A stretch of DNA of 64,000 nucleotides from Chitiniphilus eburneus (GTDB taxonomy: Bacteria; Pseudomonadota; Gammaproteobacteria; Burkholderiales; Chitinibacteraceae). Position 1 is the first letter of the stretch; each line of letters begins with the position of its first letter. Below the pieces are notes generated by a model, which did no database searches, was not told the DNA's origin, and saw only the letters and a program-made list of their open reading frames with translations. Location: NCBI RefSeq assembly GCF_005048205.1, contig NZ_SUMF01000001.1, positions 186,001 to 250,000 on the forward strand, read 5' to 3'. The translations under genes and the position numbers were made by a program. Below, one piece after another: positions 52,637-61,408 of the stretch.

Positions 52637-53215
52637 ATGATCCTACCCAATTCCATTTCGTTATCAGCGTATCCCGGGAATGGCGCGGTACTGCTGTTCA
52701 CCGGCCTGCCGGGTGCCGGCAAATCGACGCTGTCGCAACAACTGCACGCGCAGCTCACCGCGCAGGGGCACGCGGCGGCGATCCTGGATGGTGATGTCCT
52801 GCGGCGCGGTCTGTGCGCCGACCTGGGATTTTCCGAGGCGGATCGTAGTGAAAACGTACGCCGCGCCGGTGAAGTGGCGCGGCTGATGGCAGAAGGCGGG
52901 CTGTTGGTGCTGCTGGCGCTGATCGCGCCGTTGGCACGGCAACGCGCCATGTTGCGGGAGCGGGTCGGCGCACCGTTCCTGGAAATCTGGTGTGCGGCGC
53001 CACTGGCAGCCTGCGAGGCCCGAGACCCGAAAGGGCTGTACGCGCGGGCGCGGGCTGGGGCGCTGCCAGGGCTGACCGGTATCGATGCGCCCTACGAAGC
53101 GCCACGCCAGCCCGACCTCATGCTCGACACCGATCGCCTGACGCCGCAGCACTGCCTGCAACAGGTAACGGCACTGCTGGAAGCACGGCTACCGCATCTG
53201 ACACGGCGCGGCTGA
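52637..53215 (+). CDS. cysC: adenylylsulfate (APS) kinase
   Basis: Phosphorylates APS to PAPS, the sulfate donor of sulfotransferases. The 192-residue protein has Walker A GLPGAGKST (residues 23-31), the DGDVLRRGLCADLGFSEADR stretch typical of CysC, ENVRRAGEVARLMAEGG, and the late DPKGLYARARAG and GIDAPYEAP motifs. All family marks are present, though LLALIAPLARQRAMLRE shows some drift from the SFISP motif. Divergent from the hydroxylase-sulfotransferase pair, and not linked to cysDN. This supports a dedicated PAPS supply. Confidence 0.9.
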   Translation: MILPNSISLSAYPGNGAVLLFTGLPGAGKSTLSQQLHAQLTAQGHAAAILDGDVLRRGLCADLGFSEADRSENVRRAGEVARLMAEGGLLVLLALIAPLARQRAMLRERVGAPFLEIWCAAPLAACEARDPKGLYARARAGALPGLTGIDAPYEAPRQPDLMLDTDRLTPQHCLQQVTALLEARLPHLTRRG

Positions 53216-53232
53216 TCCCGCGCCGCACCCAT

Positions 53233-53262
53233 GAAAAACCCCACCCGAAAACAGGGGTGGGG
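53233..53262 (-). terminator. terminator of phaC
   Basis: CCCCACCC / GGGTGGGG stem with a run of T on the minus-strand side (GGGGTTTTTC), between convergent cysC and phaC. Confidence 0.85.
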
Positions 53263-53284
53263 CGGTCGGCGATGCGGATCGCGC

Positions 53285-55009
53285 TCAGGATTCGCGCACG
53301 TAGAGGCCCGGGGCGGCGTCGATGACCGGGTACTTGCGGCTGGCCGTTCTGGGCTTCACCTGGTCGCCCGAACGCGGACGCAGCCATTCCACCCAGCTCG
53401 GCCACCAGGAGCCGGGTTGCTTGGTCTGGGCGCTCTTCCATGCTTCGTCCACCGTGCCTTGCGGCACGTCGCCCTGCCAGTAGCTCCGCTTGGAGTCGGG
53501 GCGCGGCGGGTTGACGATACCGAGGATGTGGCCGGAGGTGGACAGCGTGAACCTCACCGGCGCGCTCACCCGTTCGGTCAGCTTCCAGGTCTGTTTCCAC
53601 GGCGCGATGTGGTCTTCCTCGGTGCTCACCATGAACAGCGGCGAACCGATGCGCCCCAGGTCGATCGGCTGGCCGGCAATGGTCAGCGCGTCGGGCTGGG
53701 TCAGCCGGTTGTTGAAGTAGAACTCGCGCAGGTAGTAGCAGTGCATGCGCTCCGGCATGCGCGTGGTGTCCATGTTCCAGTAAAGCACGTCGAACGGCAT
53801 CGGCGTTTCGCCCATCAGGTAGTTGCCCACCCAGTAGTTCCACACCAGGCTGTTGGCGCGCAGCATGCGGAAGCTGGCCGCCATTTCCTTGCCGTCCAGG
53901 TAGCCCTTGCGCTTCATGGTGTTCTCGACGAACGCCAGGCCCTCTTCATCCAGGAAGACTTCGATGTCGCCCGGCCAGGAGAAATCGGTGAGCGAGGTCA
54001 GCAGCGTGGCGCTGGCGACGAGCTTCTGCTCTTCTTCACGCTTGGCCAGCCACGCCAGGTAGGTGGCCACCAGCGTGCCGCCGATGCAATAGCCGACGAG
54101 GTTGACCTGTTCGCTGCCAGAGATTTCGCGCGCCACTTCGACAATGCGCGCCACGCCATCGGTCAGGTAATCGTCGAATGCGACGTCGCGCGAATCACCG
54201 TCCGGGTTCTTCCAGCTGGTGATGAAGACCGAGAAGCCCTGGTCGACCAGGAACTTGATCATGCTCTTCTTGGCATCCAGGTCGAGCACATAGAACTTGT
54301 TGATCCACGGCGACACGATGACGATGGGCACCTTGTGCACGTTCGGCGTGGTGGCCTCGTAATGGATCACCTCGAGCAATTTGCCACGATAGACCACCGC
54401 GCCGGGCGTGGTTCCCAGATTCTCGCCCACCTTGAAGGCGGACATGTCGGTCATGGCGATGTCGCCGCGGGCCACGTCGCGCGAGTAATTGATGAACCCT
54501 TCGAACACGCTTTCGCCGCGCGTGGCCAGCGCCTTGACCATGGCCACCGGGTTGAGGAAGAAAAAATTGGTGGGGGCGACCGCGTTCAGGTACTGCCGCA
54601 ACCAGAATGCGGCGCGCGAACGGTCATGCTCGTCCAGTTCCGGCGTGGCGTAGAGCGCATCCTGCAACCAGCGGGTGTTGAACAGGTACCACTCCTTGAC
54701 CATGTCCCAGTACGGCGAATCGTTCCAGATGGCATCGGCGAAACGCGTATCTTCGGGGTTTGGCACGAAGGGATCGTTTTCGGGCAACCCCAGCGCACGG
54801 CCCGCCGCCGCGTTGCACCAGCGGATGTAATCGTTGGTCCAGTCACCGAGCGTGGCGGCGAGTTGGTCGGGATGGGACAGCCACGCACGTTGTGCGTCGA
54901 ACCCGGTCTGCATCAGGCCGAACGGGTCGAAGGCCTGCCGCAACGCATGCTGCATCTTGTTGTACCGAGCTTGTTGCTCAGAGAGAAAGCTGGATTGCGA
55001 CAACGTCAT
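53285..55009 (-). CDS. phaC: class I poly(3-hydroxyalkanoate) synthase
   Basis: Polymerises (R)-3-hydroxyacyl-CoA into PHA granules. The 574-residue protein has the N-terminal domain with NPFVPNPEDTRFADAIWNDSPYWDMVKEWY-type core (here NDPFVPNPEDTRFADAIW) and an alpha/beta-hydrolase domain with lipase-like box GYCIGG (Cys308). The catalytic Asp lies in the STEEDHIAPWKQ segment and the His in STSGHILGIVNPP. Length and motifs fit class I. AGGAG lies before the ATG. No phaA, phaB or phasin gene is near, so the gene is on its own here. Confidence 0.95.
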   Translation of the reverse strand: MTLSQSSFLSEQQARYNKMQHALRQAFDPFGLMQTGFDAQRAWLSHPDQLAATLGDWTNDYIRWCNAAAGRALGLPENDPFVPNPEDTRFADAIWNDSPYWDMVKEWYLFNTRWLQDALYATPELDEHDRSRAAFWLRQYLNAVAPTNFFFLNPVAMVKALATRGESVFEGFINYSRDVARGDIAMTDMSAFKVGENLGTTPGAVVYRGKLLEVIHYEATTPNVHKVPIVIVSPWINKFYVLDLDAKKSMIKFLVDQGFSVFITSWKNPDGDSRDVAFDDYLTDGVARIVEVAREISGSEQVNLVGYCIGGTLVATYLAWLAKREEEQKLVASATLLTSLTDFSWPGDIEVFLDEEGLAFVENTMKRKGYLDGKEMAASFRMLRANSLVWNYWVGNYLMGETPMPFDVLYWNMDTTRMPERMHCYYLREFYFNNRLTQPDALTIAGQPIDLGRIGSPLFMVSTEEDHIAPWKQTWKLTERVSAPVRFTLSTSGHILGIVNPPRPDSKRSYWQGDVPQGTVDEAWKSAQTKQPGSWWPSWVEWLRPRSGDQVKPRTASRKYPVIDAAPGLYVRES

Positions 55010-55068
55010 GGTTCAGCTCCTGAAAGGCGTTCAAGCCAGATTACGCCGCACTGCAACATGCCAGCAAG

Positions 55069-55788
55069 TTACAAATCCGGCATATTTGATGGCACTTCGA
55101 CCACTCGCCGATTAGCTTCATCCAGCCGTTCCACGGTTCCTACATCCAGCCAGCACCCGTCGAAGCGCTCCGCGCTGACCTGTCCGCGCGCCATCGCATC
55201 CAGGAAGCACGGCAGCAAGGGCTTGGGTGCAGCGGGTGCAACATCGGCGAAGAATTCCGGCCGGTAGAGCGCGATGCCCGAAAACGTCAGCGGCGCATCA
55301 CCGTCCTCGCAGGGCCTGGCCCGGCCATCCGCGTCCAGCGTCAGATCGCGCCCTGTCGGATAACCCGCCTTGGGTACCAGCACCAGATGGGCCGTGGCAC
55401 CGGCAGGCATCTCACCCAGCCGGGCGGCAAGACCGGCAAGCCTGTTGAAATCGTAGTCGGTAAAAATGTCGCCGTTGATCACGGCAAAGGGCTGCCCGCC
55501 GAGCAACGGCAGCGCATGCGCGATGCCCCCCGCCGATTCCAGCGCCCGGCGTTCCGGCGAATAACGGATCGATACCCCGTAATCGCCACCATCGCCCAGC
55601 CGCGCTTCGATCAGGTGACCGAGCCAGGCATGGTTGATGACCACATTGGTGATCCCCGCCGCAGCCAGCCGTCTCAGGTGCCAGCCGATCAACGGTATGC
55701 CCGCCACTTCCAGCAGCGGCTTGGGGCAGGTATCGGTCAGCGGGCGCATGCGTTCGCCGCGGCCGGCGGCAAGGATCATTGCTTTCAT
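55069..55788 (-). CDS. murU: MurNAc-1-phosphate uridylyltransferase MurU
   Basis: A nucleotidyltransferase of 239 residues that converts MurNAc-1-P to UDP-MurNAc in the peptidoglycan recycling shortcut. It begins with KAMILAAGRGERMRPLTDTC, followed by PKPLLEVAGIPLI, VINGDIFTDYDF with metal-binding Asp, and a C-terminal WLDVGTVERLDEANR. Neighbouring amgK, 61 nt upstream on the same strand, is its known partner and raises confidence above the general sugar nucleotidyltransferase class. Confidence 0.9.
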   Translation of the reverse strand: MKAMILAAGRGERMRPLTDTCPKPLLEVAGIPLIGWHLRRLAAAGITNVVINHAWLGHLIEARLGDGGDYGVSIRYSPERRALESAGGIAHALPLLGGQPFAVINGDIFTDYDFNRLAGLAARLGEMPAGATAHLVLVPKAGYPTGRDLTLDADGRARPCEDGDAPLTFSGIALYRPEFFADVAPAAPKPLLPCFLDAMARGQVSAERFDGCWLDVGTVERLDEANRRVVEVPSNMPDL

Positions 55789-55849
55789 TGGGGCGTGTGC
55801 TCAAGGGATGGGGGCGACGGTCTTCCGTCACATGGCGTTGCTCGCGCGA

Positions 55850-56881
55850 CTAAAAGGTGTAGCCCACCGTCTCGCGTTCGCCGTGCAGGTCGAGCAACAG
55901 GCGGCCGAGCGGCGTCAGTTCACTGTAGCGGCGACAGACCGCCCTGACGTAGCCGAACACGCGCGGGATATCGGCGAGATAGCGATCCTTGCCGTCGCGA
56001 TGCTTCAGCCGCGCAAACAGGCCCAGCACTTTCAGGTGACGCTGCAAACCCTGCCACTCGAAGGCGGCGTAGAAATCGCCGAAGTCGGCGTGGACCGGCA
56101 CACCCTCGGCGCGAGCACGCTCCCAGTAACGGATGGCGAGATCGAGCACGAAATCCTCGCTCCAGTCGATGTAGGCATCGCGCAGCAGCGACATCAGGTC
56201 GTAGGCGACAGGGCCATGCACGGCATCCTGGAAATCCAGCACCGCCAGCTCGTTGCCCACCACCATCAGATTGCGCGAGTGGTAGTCGCGATGCATGAAC
56301 AGCATGGGTTGCGCGGTGTTGCGTGCCACGATCAGGGCAAGCGAACGCTCCCATACCGCGAGCTGGCGCTCGTCGAGCTGGCACCCGAGGTGCACGCCGA
56401 CATACCACTCGCGGCAGATTTCCATTTCGCGACGCTGGAACCCGGCGTCGAACACGGGCAGATGTGCGCTGGCAAGGCCCGCCTGCATCCGCACCAGCAG
56501 GTCGATGGCCTTCAGGTACCAGTCACGTGCGACAGCGGGGCCATCCAGTAGCGGCGTCAATTCCTGGGTGCCGAGATCTTCCAGCAGCACGAAACCCTGC
56601 GCCGCATCCTGCGCCAGCACCGCCGGCACGCGGATGCCAGCGGCCACCAATTCGGCCTGCCGCGCCAGGAAAGGGGCAACGTCGAACTGCGCCGGGTCGG
56701 CATCCATGACCAACACGCTGCGGTCGGGCAACCGGGCACGCCAGTAGTGCCTGACGCTGGCATCCGAGCCGCCCGCCTCCAGCGACAATGGCTGGGTGTC
56801 GGTCACCGTGGCCAGCCAATGGCGCAAGGTCTGTCGGCGCGCATCGGCGTTCGGGGAGTCATTCACATTGGTTTGCTGCAT
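55850..56881 (-). CDS. amgK: anomeric MurNAc/GlcNAc kinase AmgK
   Basis: An aminoglycoside-phosphotransferase-fold kinase, 343 residues, that phosphorylates MurNAc/GlcNAc at C1 to feed MurU. Motifs: VLLEDLGTQELTPLL, the catalytic loop FMHRDYHSRNLMVVG and the metal site VLDFQDAVHGPVAYDL, with a C-terminal helical part. Order amgK-murU next to divergent lptD is the Pseudomonas/betaproteobacterial arrangement. The route bypasses de novo UDP-MurNAc synthesis and is linked to intrinsic fosfomycin resistance in other bacteria. Confidence 0.92.
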   Translation of the reverse strand: MQQTNVNDSPNADARRQTLRHWLATVTDTQPLSLEAGGSDASVRHYWRARLPDRSVLVMDADPAQFDVAPFLARQAELVAAGIRVPAVLAQDAAQGFVLLEDLGTQELTPLLDGPAVARDWYLKAIDLLVRMQAGLASAHLPVFDAGFQRREMEICREWYVGVHLGCQLDERQLAVWERSLALIVARNTAQPMLFMHRDYHSRNLMVVGNELAVLDFQDAVHGPVAYDLMSLLRDAYIDWSEDFVLDLAIRYWERARAEGVPVHADFGDFYAAFEWQGLQRHLKVLGLFARLKHRDGKDRYLADIPRVFGYVRAVCRRYSELTPLGRLLLDLHGERETVGYTF

Positions 56882-56900
56882 GGCGCCAGGGACATTGGGG

Positions 56901-56906
56901 TAGAAT
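56901..56906 (+). promoter_or_regulatory. putative -10 element of lptD
   Basis: TAGAAT lies 28 nt before the lptD ATG in the 52-nt gap to divergent amgK. No convincing -35 is seen. Confidence 0.35.
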
Positions 56907-56933
56907 CCGCGAATTCTATCAGTTGCCCGGCCT

Positions 56934-59123
56934 ATGTTCGCCTTCCCGCCGCTCCGACTTTCAGCCCTTACGCTCGCCCTTCTGGCCGTTCACGCGATCG
57001 CGGCGGAGGAAGTGCCCGAGCCCGCGATCCAGATCGAAGCCGACGAGGCCATCGCCCGCTCCCGCACCGAGGCGGAAGCGCACGGCAACGTGATCATTCA
57101 GCGCGATACGACCGAAGTGCGCTCCGAATGGGCGCAGTACGATTCGGCAACCGATCACCTGAAGGCCGGCGACGCGGTGCGCATGACGCGCGACGGCGAC
57201 GTCCTCACCGGCAACAATCTCGACTACTACCTCGGGCCGCGCCGCGGCACGCTGGACAACCCGGACTATCACGTGGCGCAAGGCGTGGCGCGCGCCGACG
57301 CGGTGAAGCTGCTGTTCGACGGCCCCGATCGCTACAAGATGCGCAGCGCCCGCTTCACCACCTGCCCGGCCGACCGGGATGACTGGTACCTGCGCGCCAG
57401 CACGCTGTCGCTCGACTACGCCAACAACGTCGGCATGGCCTACAACGGCTGGATCCAGTTTTACGGCGTGCCGATCCTGTACTCGCCCTGGCTGAATTTT
57501 CCGCTGTCGGGCAACCGGCAGACCGGCTTCCTGGCCCCGTCGATCGCCTTCGACAACCGTAACGGCATCGACATCCAGACCCCGTTCTACTGGAACATCG
57601 CGCCCAATTACGACGCCACCTTCTATCCGCGTTACCTGACCGATCGCGGCACCATGCTGGGAGCGGAGTTCCGCTACCTGCAACCGTCCTATAACGGCCA
57701 GATCCGTGCCGAGCGAATCAGCGATCACAAGGAAGAAGAGGATCGCTACAGCATTTCCTTCCTGCATCGGCAACAGATCACGCCGCGACTGTCGATGTCG
57801 GCGCAGGTGGAAAAAGTATCGGACGACGATTACTTCAACGATTTCGGCGATCAGGTGGCGGTGGCTTCGCAAACCAACCTGCCGCGCGAGCTGGCGTTCA
57901 ATTACGCCGGCGACGGCTGGAGCGGGCTGGCACGCTGGCAACGCTTCCAGACACTGCAAAGCGAATCCGACCCGGTCGATATTCCCTATGCGCGGCTGCC
58001 GCAGCTTTACTATTCGAGTTCGCCTCACTGGATCAAAGGCGCACAGATCAGCCTGACCGGCGAATACACCGATTTCAGCCACCCGACCAAGATCGACGGC
58101 CAGCGGATGTGGGTCAATCCCACCATCACCTATCCGTTGTTGCAGACGTCGTATGCCTTCATCAAGCCCAAGGTCGGCGTGCACGCCAGCTACTACATGC
58201 TGAACGACAACGGCAACATCGAAGGCGATAACATCAGCCGCGTCCTGCCCACTTTCAGCCTCGATTCCGGCCTGATCTTCGAACGCGACGACACCTTCAA
58301 GGGCTGGGATTACACACAAACGCTGGAACCCCGCGCCTACTACGTGTACATCCCGTACAAAGACCAGTCCAACCTGCCGAATTTCGATTCGGCGCTGACC
58401 GATTTTTCGCTGGCGCAGATTTTTTCGGAAAACCGTTATTCCGGCAATGACCGGATCAACGATGCCAACCAGATCACCTTGGCGCTGACCACCCGTTTCT
58501 TCGAAGGGGATAGTGGCGAGGAACGGTTCAACGCCACCATCGGCCAGCGTTTCTATTTCCAGGACCAGCGGGTGACGCTGGATGCCTATGAAAAGCCCGC
58601 CGATGTGCAGGAGTCGGACCTGCTGATCTCGTTCGGCGGCCGGTTATGGCGGCAGTTCATCGCGAACTATTCATTGCAATACAACGTCAATGAAGGCGCC
58701 ACCGCCCGGGCCGACGCCGGGCTTGGCTGGGCGCCCGGCGAGGGCCGCGCGCTCAATCTGCGCTACGTGATGAACCGCAATGTCAGCCCGATCATCGAGC
58801 AGATCGATATTAGCGGCCAATGGCCCATCACGCGCAACTGGTATGGCGTAGCCCGCTATAACTACTCGCTGAAAGACCATAGCTCGTTGGAGGCCCTGGC
58901 GGGGCTTGAGTACAATGCCGGTTGCTGGGCGCTGCGGCTGGTGGCCCAGCGCTACGTCAACGACGACAGCGATACGGCCGAAGACGAAGACAAATACACT
59001 GTCACCTATTTCGCCATGCTCGAACTTGGCGGACTGGTCGGCCTGGGGAGCAATCCCGTTGCCACGCTGCGCCAGTCCATTCCCGGTTATACCGATGTCG
59101 TTGCACCAACCTCGATCAAGTAA
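56934..59123 (+). CDS. lptD: LPS-assembly protein LptD
   Basis: Outer-membrane barrel that inserts LPS with LptE. The 729-residue protein has a signal peptide (LALLAVHAIAAEE), an N-terminal beta-taco OstA domain (IQIEADEAIARSRTEAEAHG) and a barrel with GWIQFYGVPILYSPWLNFPL and SGNRQTGFLAPSIAF. Only two cysteines fall in the conserved positions, one after the taco domain (Cys144) and one near the end (Cys664), allowing a single interdomain disulfide instead of the two of E. coli. The operon order lptD-surA-pdxA-rsmA is as in E. coli. Confidence 0.95.
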   Translation: MFAFPPLRLSALTLALLAVHAIAAEEVPEPAIQIEADEAIARSRTEAEAHGNVIIQRDTTEVRSEWAQYDSATDHLKAGDAVRMTRDGDVLTGNNLDYYLGPRRGTLDNPDYHVAQGVARADAVKLLFDGPDRYKMRSARFTTCPADRDDWYLRASTLSLDYANNVGMAYNGWIQFYGVPILYSPWLNFPLSGNRQTGFLAPSIAFDNRNGIDIQTPFYWNIAPNYDATFYPRYLTDRGTMLGAEFRYLQPSYNGQIRAERISDHKEEEDRYSISFLHRQQITPRLSMSAQVEKVSDDDYFNDFGDQVAVASQTNLPRELAFNYAGDGWSGLARWQRFQTLQSESDPVDIPYARLPQLYYSSSPHWIKGAQISLTGEYTDFSHPTKIDGQRMWVNPTITYPLLQTSYAFIKPKVGVHASYYMLNDNGNIEGDNISRVLPTFSLDSGLIFERDDTFKGWDYTQTLEPRAYYVYIPYKDQSNLPNFDSALTDFSLAQIFSENRYSGNDRINDANQITLALTTRFFEGDSGEERFNATIGQRFYFQDQRVTLDAYEKPADVQESDLLISFGGRLWRQFIANYSLQYNVNEGATARADAGLGWAPGEGRALNLRYVMNRNVSPIIEQIDISGQWPITRNWYGVARYNYSLKDHSSLEALAGLEYNAGCWALRLVAQRYVNDDSDTAEDEDKYTVTYFAMLELGGLVGLGSNPVATLRQSIPGYTDVVAPTSIK

Positions 59124-59127
59124 AGCC

Positions 59128-60414
59128 ATGAAGCTGCTCCAATCCGTTCTACCCGCCCTGGCCCTGTGCCTGACCGCCCTGGCCGCACCGGCCCAGGTGA
59201 CCACCGTCGATCGTGTCGTCGCGGTGGTCAATCGCGGCGCGATCACCGAGGGCGAACTCGACGCCCGGATCGCCTCGGTCAAGAAGAACCTGCAAGGCAA
59301 GAGCGTGCAGTTGCCACCCGATGACGTACTGCGGCAACAGGTGCTCGAACGCATGGTCCTGGACCAGATCCAGATCCAGTACGCCAACCAGATCGGCATC
59401 CGCGTGGACGATGCACAGCTGGAACGCGCCATTTCGCGCATCGCGGAGCAGAACAAGCTGTCGATGGCCGAGTTCCGCGGCAAGCTGGAAGCCAGCGGCA
59501 TGAGCTGGAAGGCGTTCCGCGAGGATATCCGTAACGAAATCACCATCGCCCGGCTGCGCGAGCGCGAGATCGACAACAAGGTGTTCGTCTCCGAAAACGA
59601 GGTGGACGACTACCTCAAGCTGAATGCCGGCAAGGCAGAGCAGGAATTCCAGTTGTCGCAGATCATGGTGTCGATCCCCGAAAACGCCTCCGCCGACCAG
59701 ATCCAGGCCCGGCGGGCGCGCATCGTGGCCGCCCGGCAGGAACTGGCTGACGGCAAGGCATTCTCCGCCGTTGCCGCCAGCTATTCCGACGGCAAGGAGG
59801 CCATCAGCGGTGGTTCGCTGGGCTGGCGCCAGTCGGGCAGCCTGCCGCCCGCAATGCTGCAACTGCTGGACAAGATGCAGGTCGGGCAGGTCACCGAGAT
59901 CATCCGCAGCCCGATCGGTTTCCACATGTTCAGGCTGGATGAAAAACGCGAGGCCAACCACCGCGAGGTGGTCCAGCAGACCCACGCCCGCCATATCCTG
60001 ATCAAGACCAGCGAGCTGGTTTCGGAAAGCGATGCCCACCAGAAGCTGCAACAGTTGCGTGACCGCATCGTGGCCGGCGCATCGTTCGCCGAGGTGGCGC
60101 GCGGCTTCTCCGAGGACGGCAGCGCCGCCAACGGCGGCGACCTGGGCTGGGTCAACCCTGGTGAAACCGTGCCCGAATTCGAACAGGCGATGAATGCGCT
60201 CAAGCCGGGCGAAGTCAGCGCCGTGGTGCGCTCGCCGTTCGGTGTCCACCTGATCCAGGTGCTGGAGCGCCGCCAACAGGACGTCACGGAAGAACGCGAG
60301 CGCTTCCGCGTGCGGATGGCGCTCAAGCAACGCAAGTCCGACGAAGCCTTCGACGACTGGCTGCGCCAGGCGCGCGACCGCGCCTACGTGAACATCCGCC
60401 TGAACGACGATTGA
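59128..60414 (+). CDS. surA: periplasmic peptidyl-prolyl isomerase/chaperone SurA
   Basis: Chaperone for outer-membrane proteins such as LptD. The 428-residue protein has a signal peptide (VLPALALCLTALAAPA), an N-terminal SurA domain (VDRVVAVVNRGAITEGELDA, IRVDDAQLERAISRIAEQN) and two parvulin domains, about 172-275 (FQLSQIMVSIPE...GGSLGWRQSG) and 282-382 (THARHILIKTSE...GGDLGWVNPG). The ATG lies 4 nt after the lptD stop, and the stop overlaps the pdxA start. Confidence 0.95.
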   Translation: MKLLQSVLPALALCLTALAAPAQVTTVDRVVAVVNRGAITEGELDARIASVKKNLQGKSVQLPPDDVLRQQVLERMVLDQIQIQYANQIGIRVDDAQLERAISRIAEQNKLSMAEFRGKLEASGMSWKAFREDIRNEITIARLREREIDNKVFVSENEVDDYLKLNAGKAEQEFQLSQIMVSIPENASADQIQARRARIVAARQELADGKAFSAVAASYSDGKEAISGGSLGWRQSGSLPPAMLQLLDKMQVGQVTEIIRSPIGFHMFRLDEKREANHREVVQQTHARHILIKTSELVSESDAHQKLQQLRDRIVAGASFAEVARGFSEDGSAANGGDLGWVNPGETVPEFEQAMNALKPGEVSAVVRSPFGVHLIQVLERRQQDVTEERERFRVRMALKQRKSDEAFDDWLRQARDRAYVNIRLNDD

Positions 60415-61403
60415 TGCGCCCAGCCCTCGCGCTCACCACCGGCGAACCCGCCGGCATCGGCCCGGAGATTGCGGCCGCCCTGGCGGCCGGCAATCACGAG
60501 GCGCGGCTGGTCTTGCTGGGTGACCGCGATCTGCTGACCCAGCGCGCGCAGGCGGTCGGGGTCACTGCCGCGTGGCCGGACTTCGATCCGGCGCGTGACG
60601 ACGACGTCGCCATCCTGCATTGCCCACTGGCCGTTCCGTCACAGCCCGGCCAACTGAATCCGGCAAACGCCGCATATGTACTGAAGCTGCTGGACACTGC
60701 CATCGACGGCTGCCTGGATGGCACCTTCGGCGCCATCGTCACCGCTCCCATCCACAAGGGCGTGATCAATGATGCCGGCGTAGCCGAGGGTTTCTTTTTC
60801 GGCCACACCGAGTACCTAGCGGTACGTACCGGCACCGAACAGGTGGTGATGATGCTGACCGGTGGCGGAATGCGCGTAGCGCTGGCGACCACGCATCTAC
60901 CATTGGCGGAAGTGCCGGATGCCATCACACCCGAGACGCTCAGCCGCACGCTGCACATCCTGCATGCCGATCTGAAAACCAAGTTCGGGCTGACCGCACC
61001 GCGCATCCTGGTTGCCGGGTTGAATCCCCATGCCGGCGAAGGCGGCCATCTGGGTCGCGAGGAAATCGACGTCATCGAACCAACGCTGGCCGCGCTACGC
61101 GCCGAAGGCATGACGCTGATCGGCCCGCTACCCGCCGATACGCTGTTCAACCGCAAGCAACTGGAACAAGGCGATGCCGTGCTGGCGATGTATCACGACC
61201 AGGGCCTGCCGGTCCTGAAGTTCGCCAGCTTCGGCCACGGTATCAATGTCACGCTGGGCCTGCCACTGATCCGCACTTCGGTGGACCATGGCACCGCGCT
61301 GGACCTCGCCGGCACGGGCAAGGCCGATCCAGGCAGCCTGCAAGCCGCGCTGGCACTGGCCCGGGAACTGGCCACCGCTGGCGCCGACCGTCAATCCCGC
61401 TAA
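60414..61403 (+). CDS. pdxA: 4-hydroxythreonine-4-phosphate dehydrogenase PdxA
   Basis: NAD-dependent enzyme of pyridoxal-5'-phosphate synthesis. The 329-residue protein has LALTTGEPAGIGPEI at the start, the metal-binding histidines in APIHKGVINDAG, GHTEYLA and LATTHLPLAEV, then NPHAGEGGHLGREE and AMYHDQGLPVLKF. The ATG at 60414 overlaps the last base of surA (TGATG). Its position between surA and rsmA is conserved. Confidence 0.95.
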   Translation: MRPALALTTGEPAGIGPEIAAALAAGNHEARLVLLGDRDLLTQRAQAVGVTAAWPDFDPARDDDVAILHCPLAVPSQPGQLNPANAAYVLKLLDTAIDGCLDGTFGAIVTAPIHKGVINDAGVAEGFFFGHTEYLAVRTGTEQVVMMLTGGGMRVALATTHLPLAEVPDAITPETLSRTLHILHADLKTKFGLTAPRILVAGLNPHAGEGGHLGREEIDVIEPTLAALRAEGMTLIGPLPADTLFNRKQLEQGDAVLAMYHDQGLPVLKFASFGHGINVTLGLPLIRTSVDHGTALDLAGTGKADPGSLQAALALARELATAGADRQSR

Positions 61404-61408
61404 ATTCC

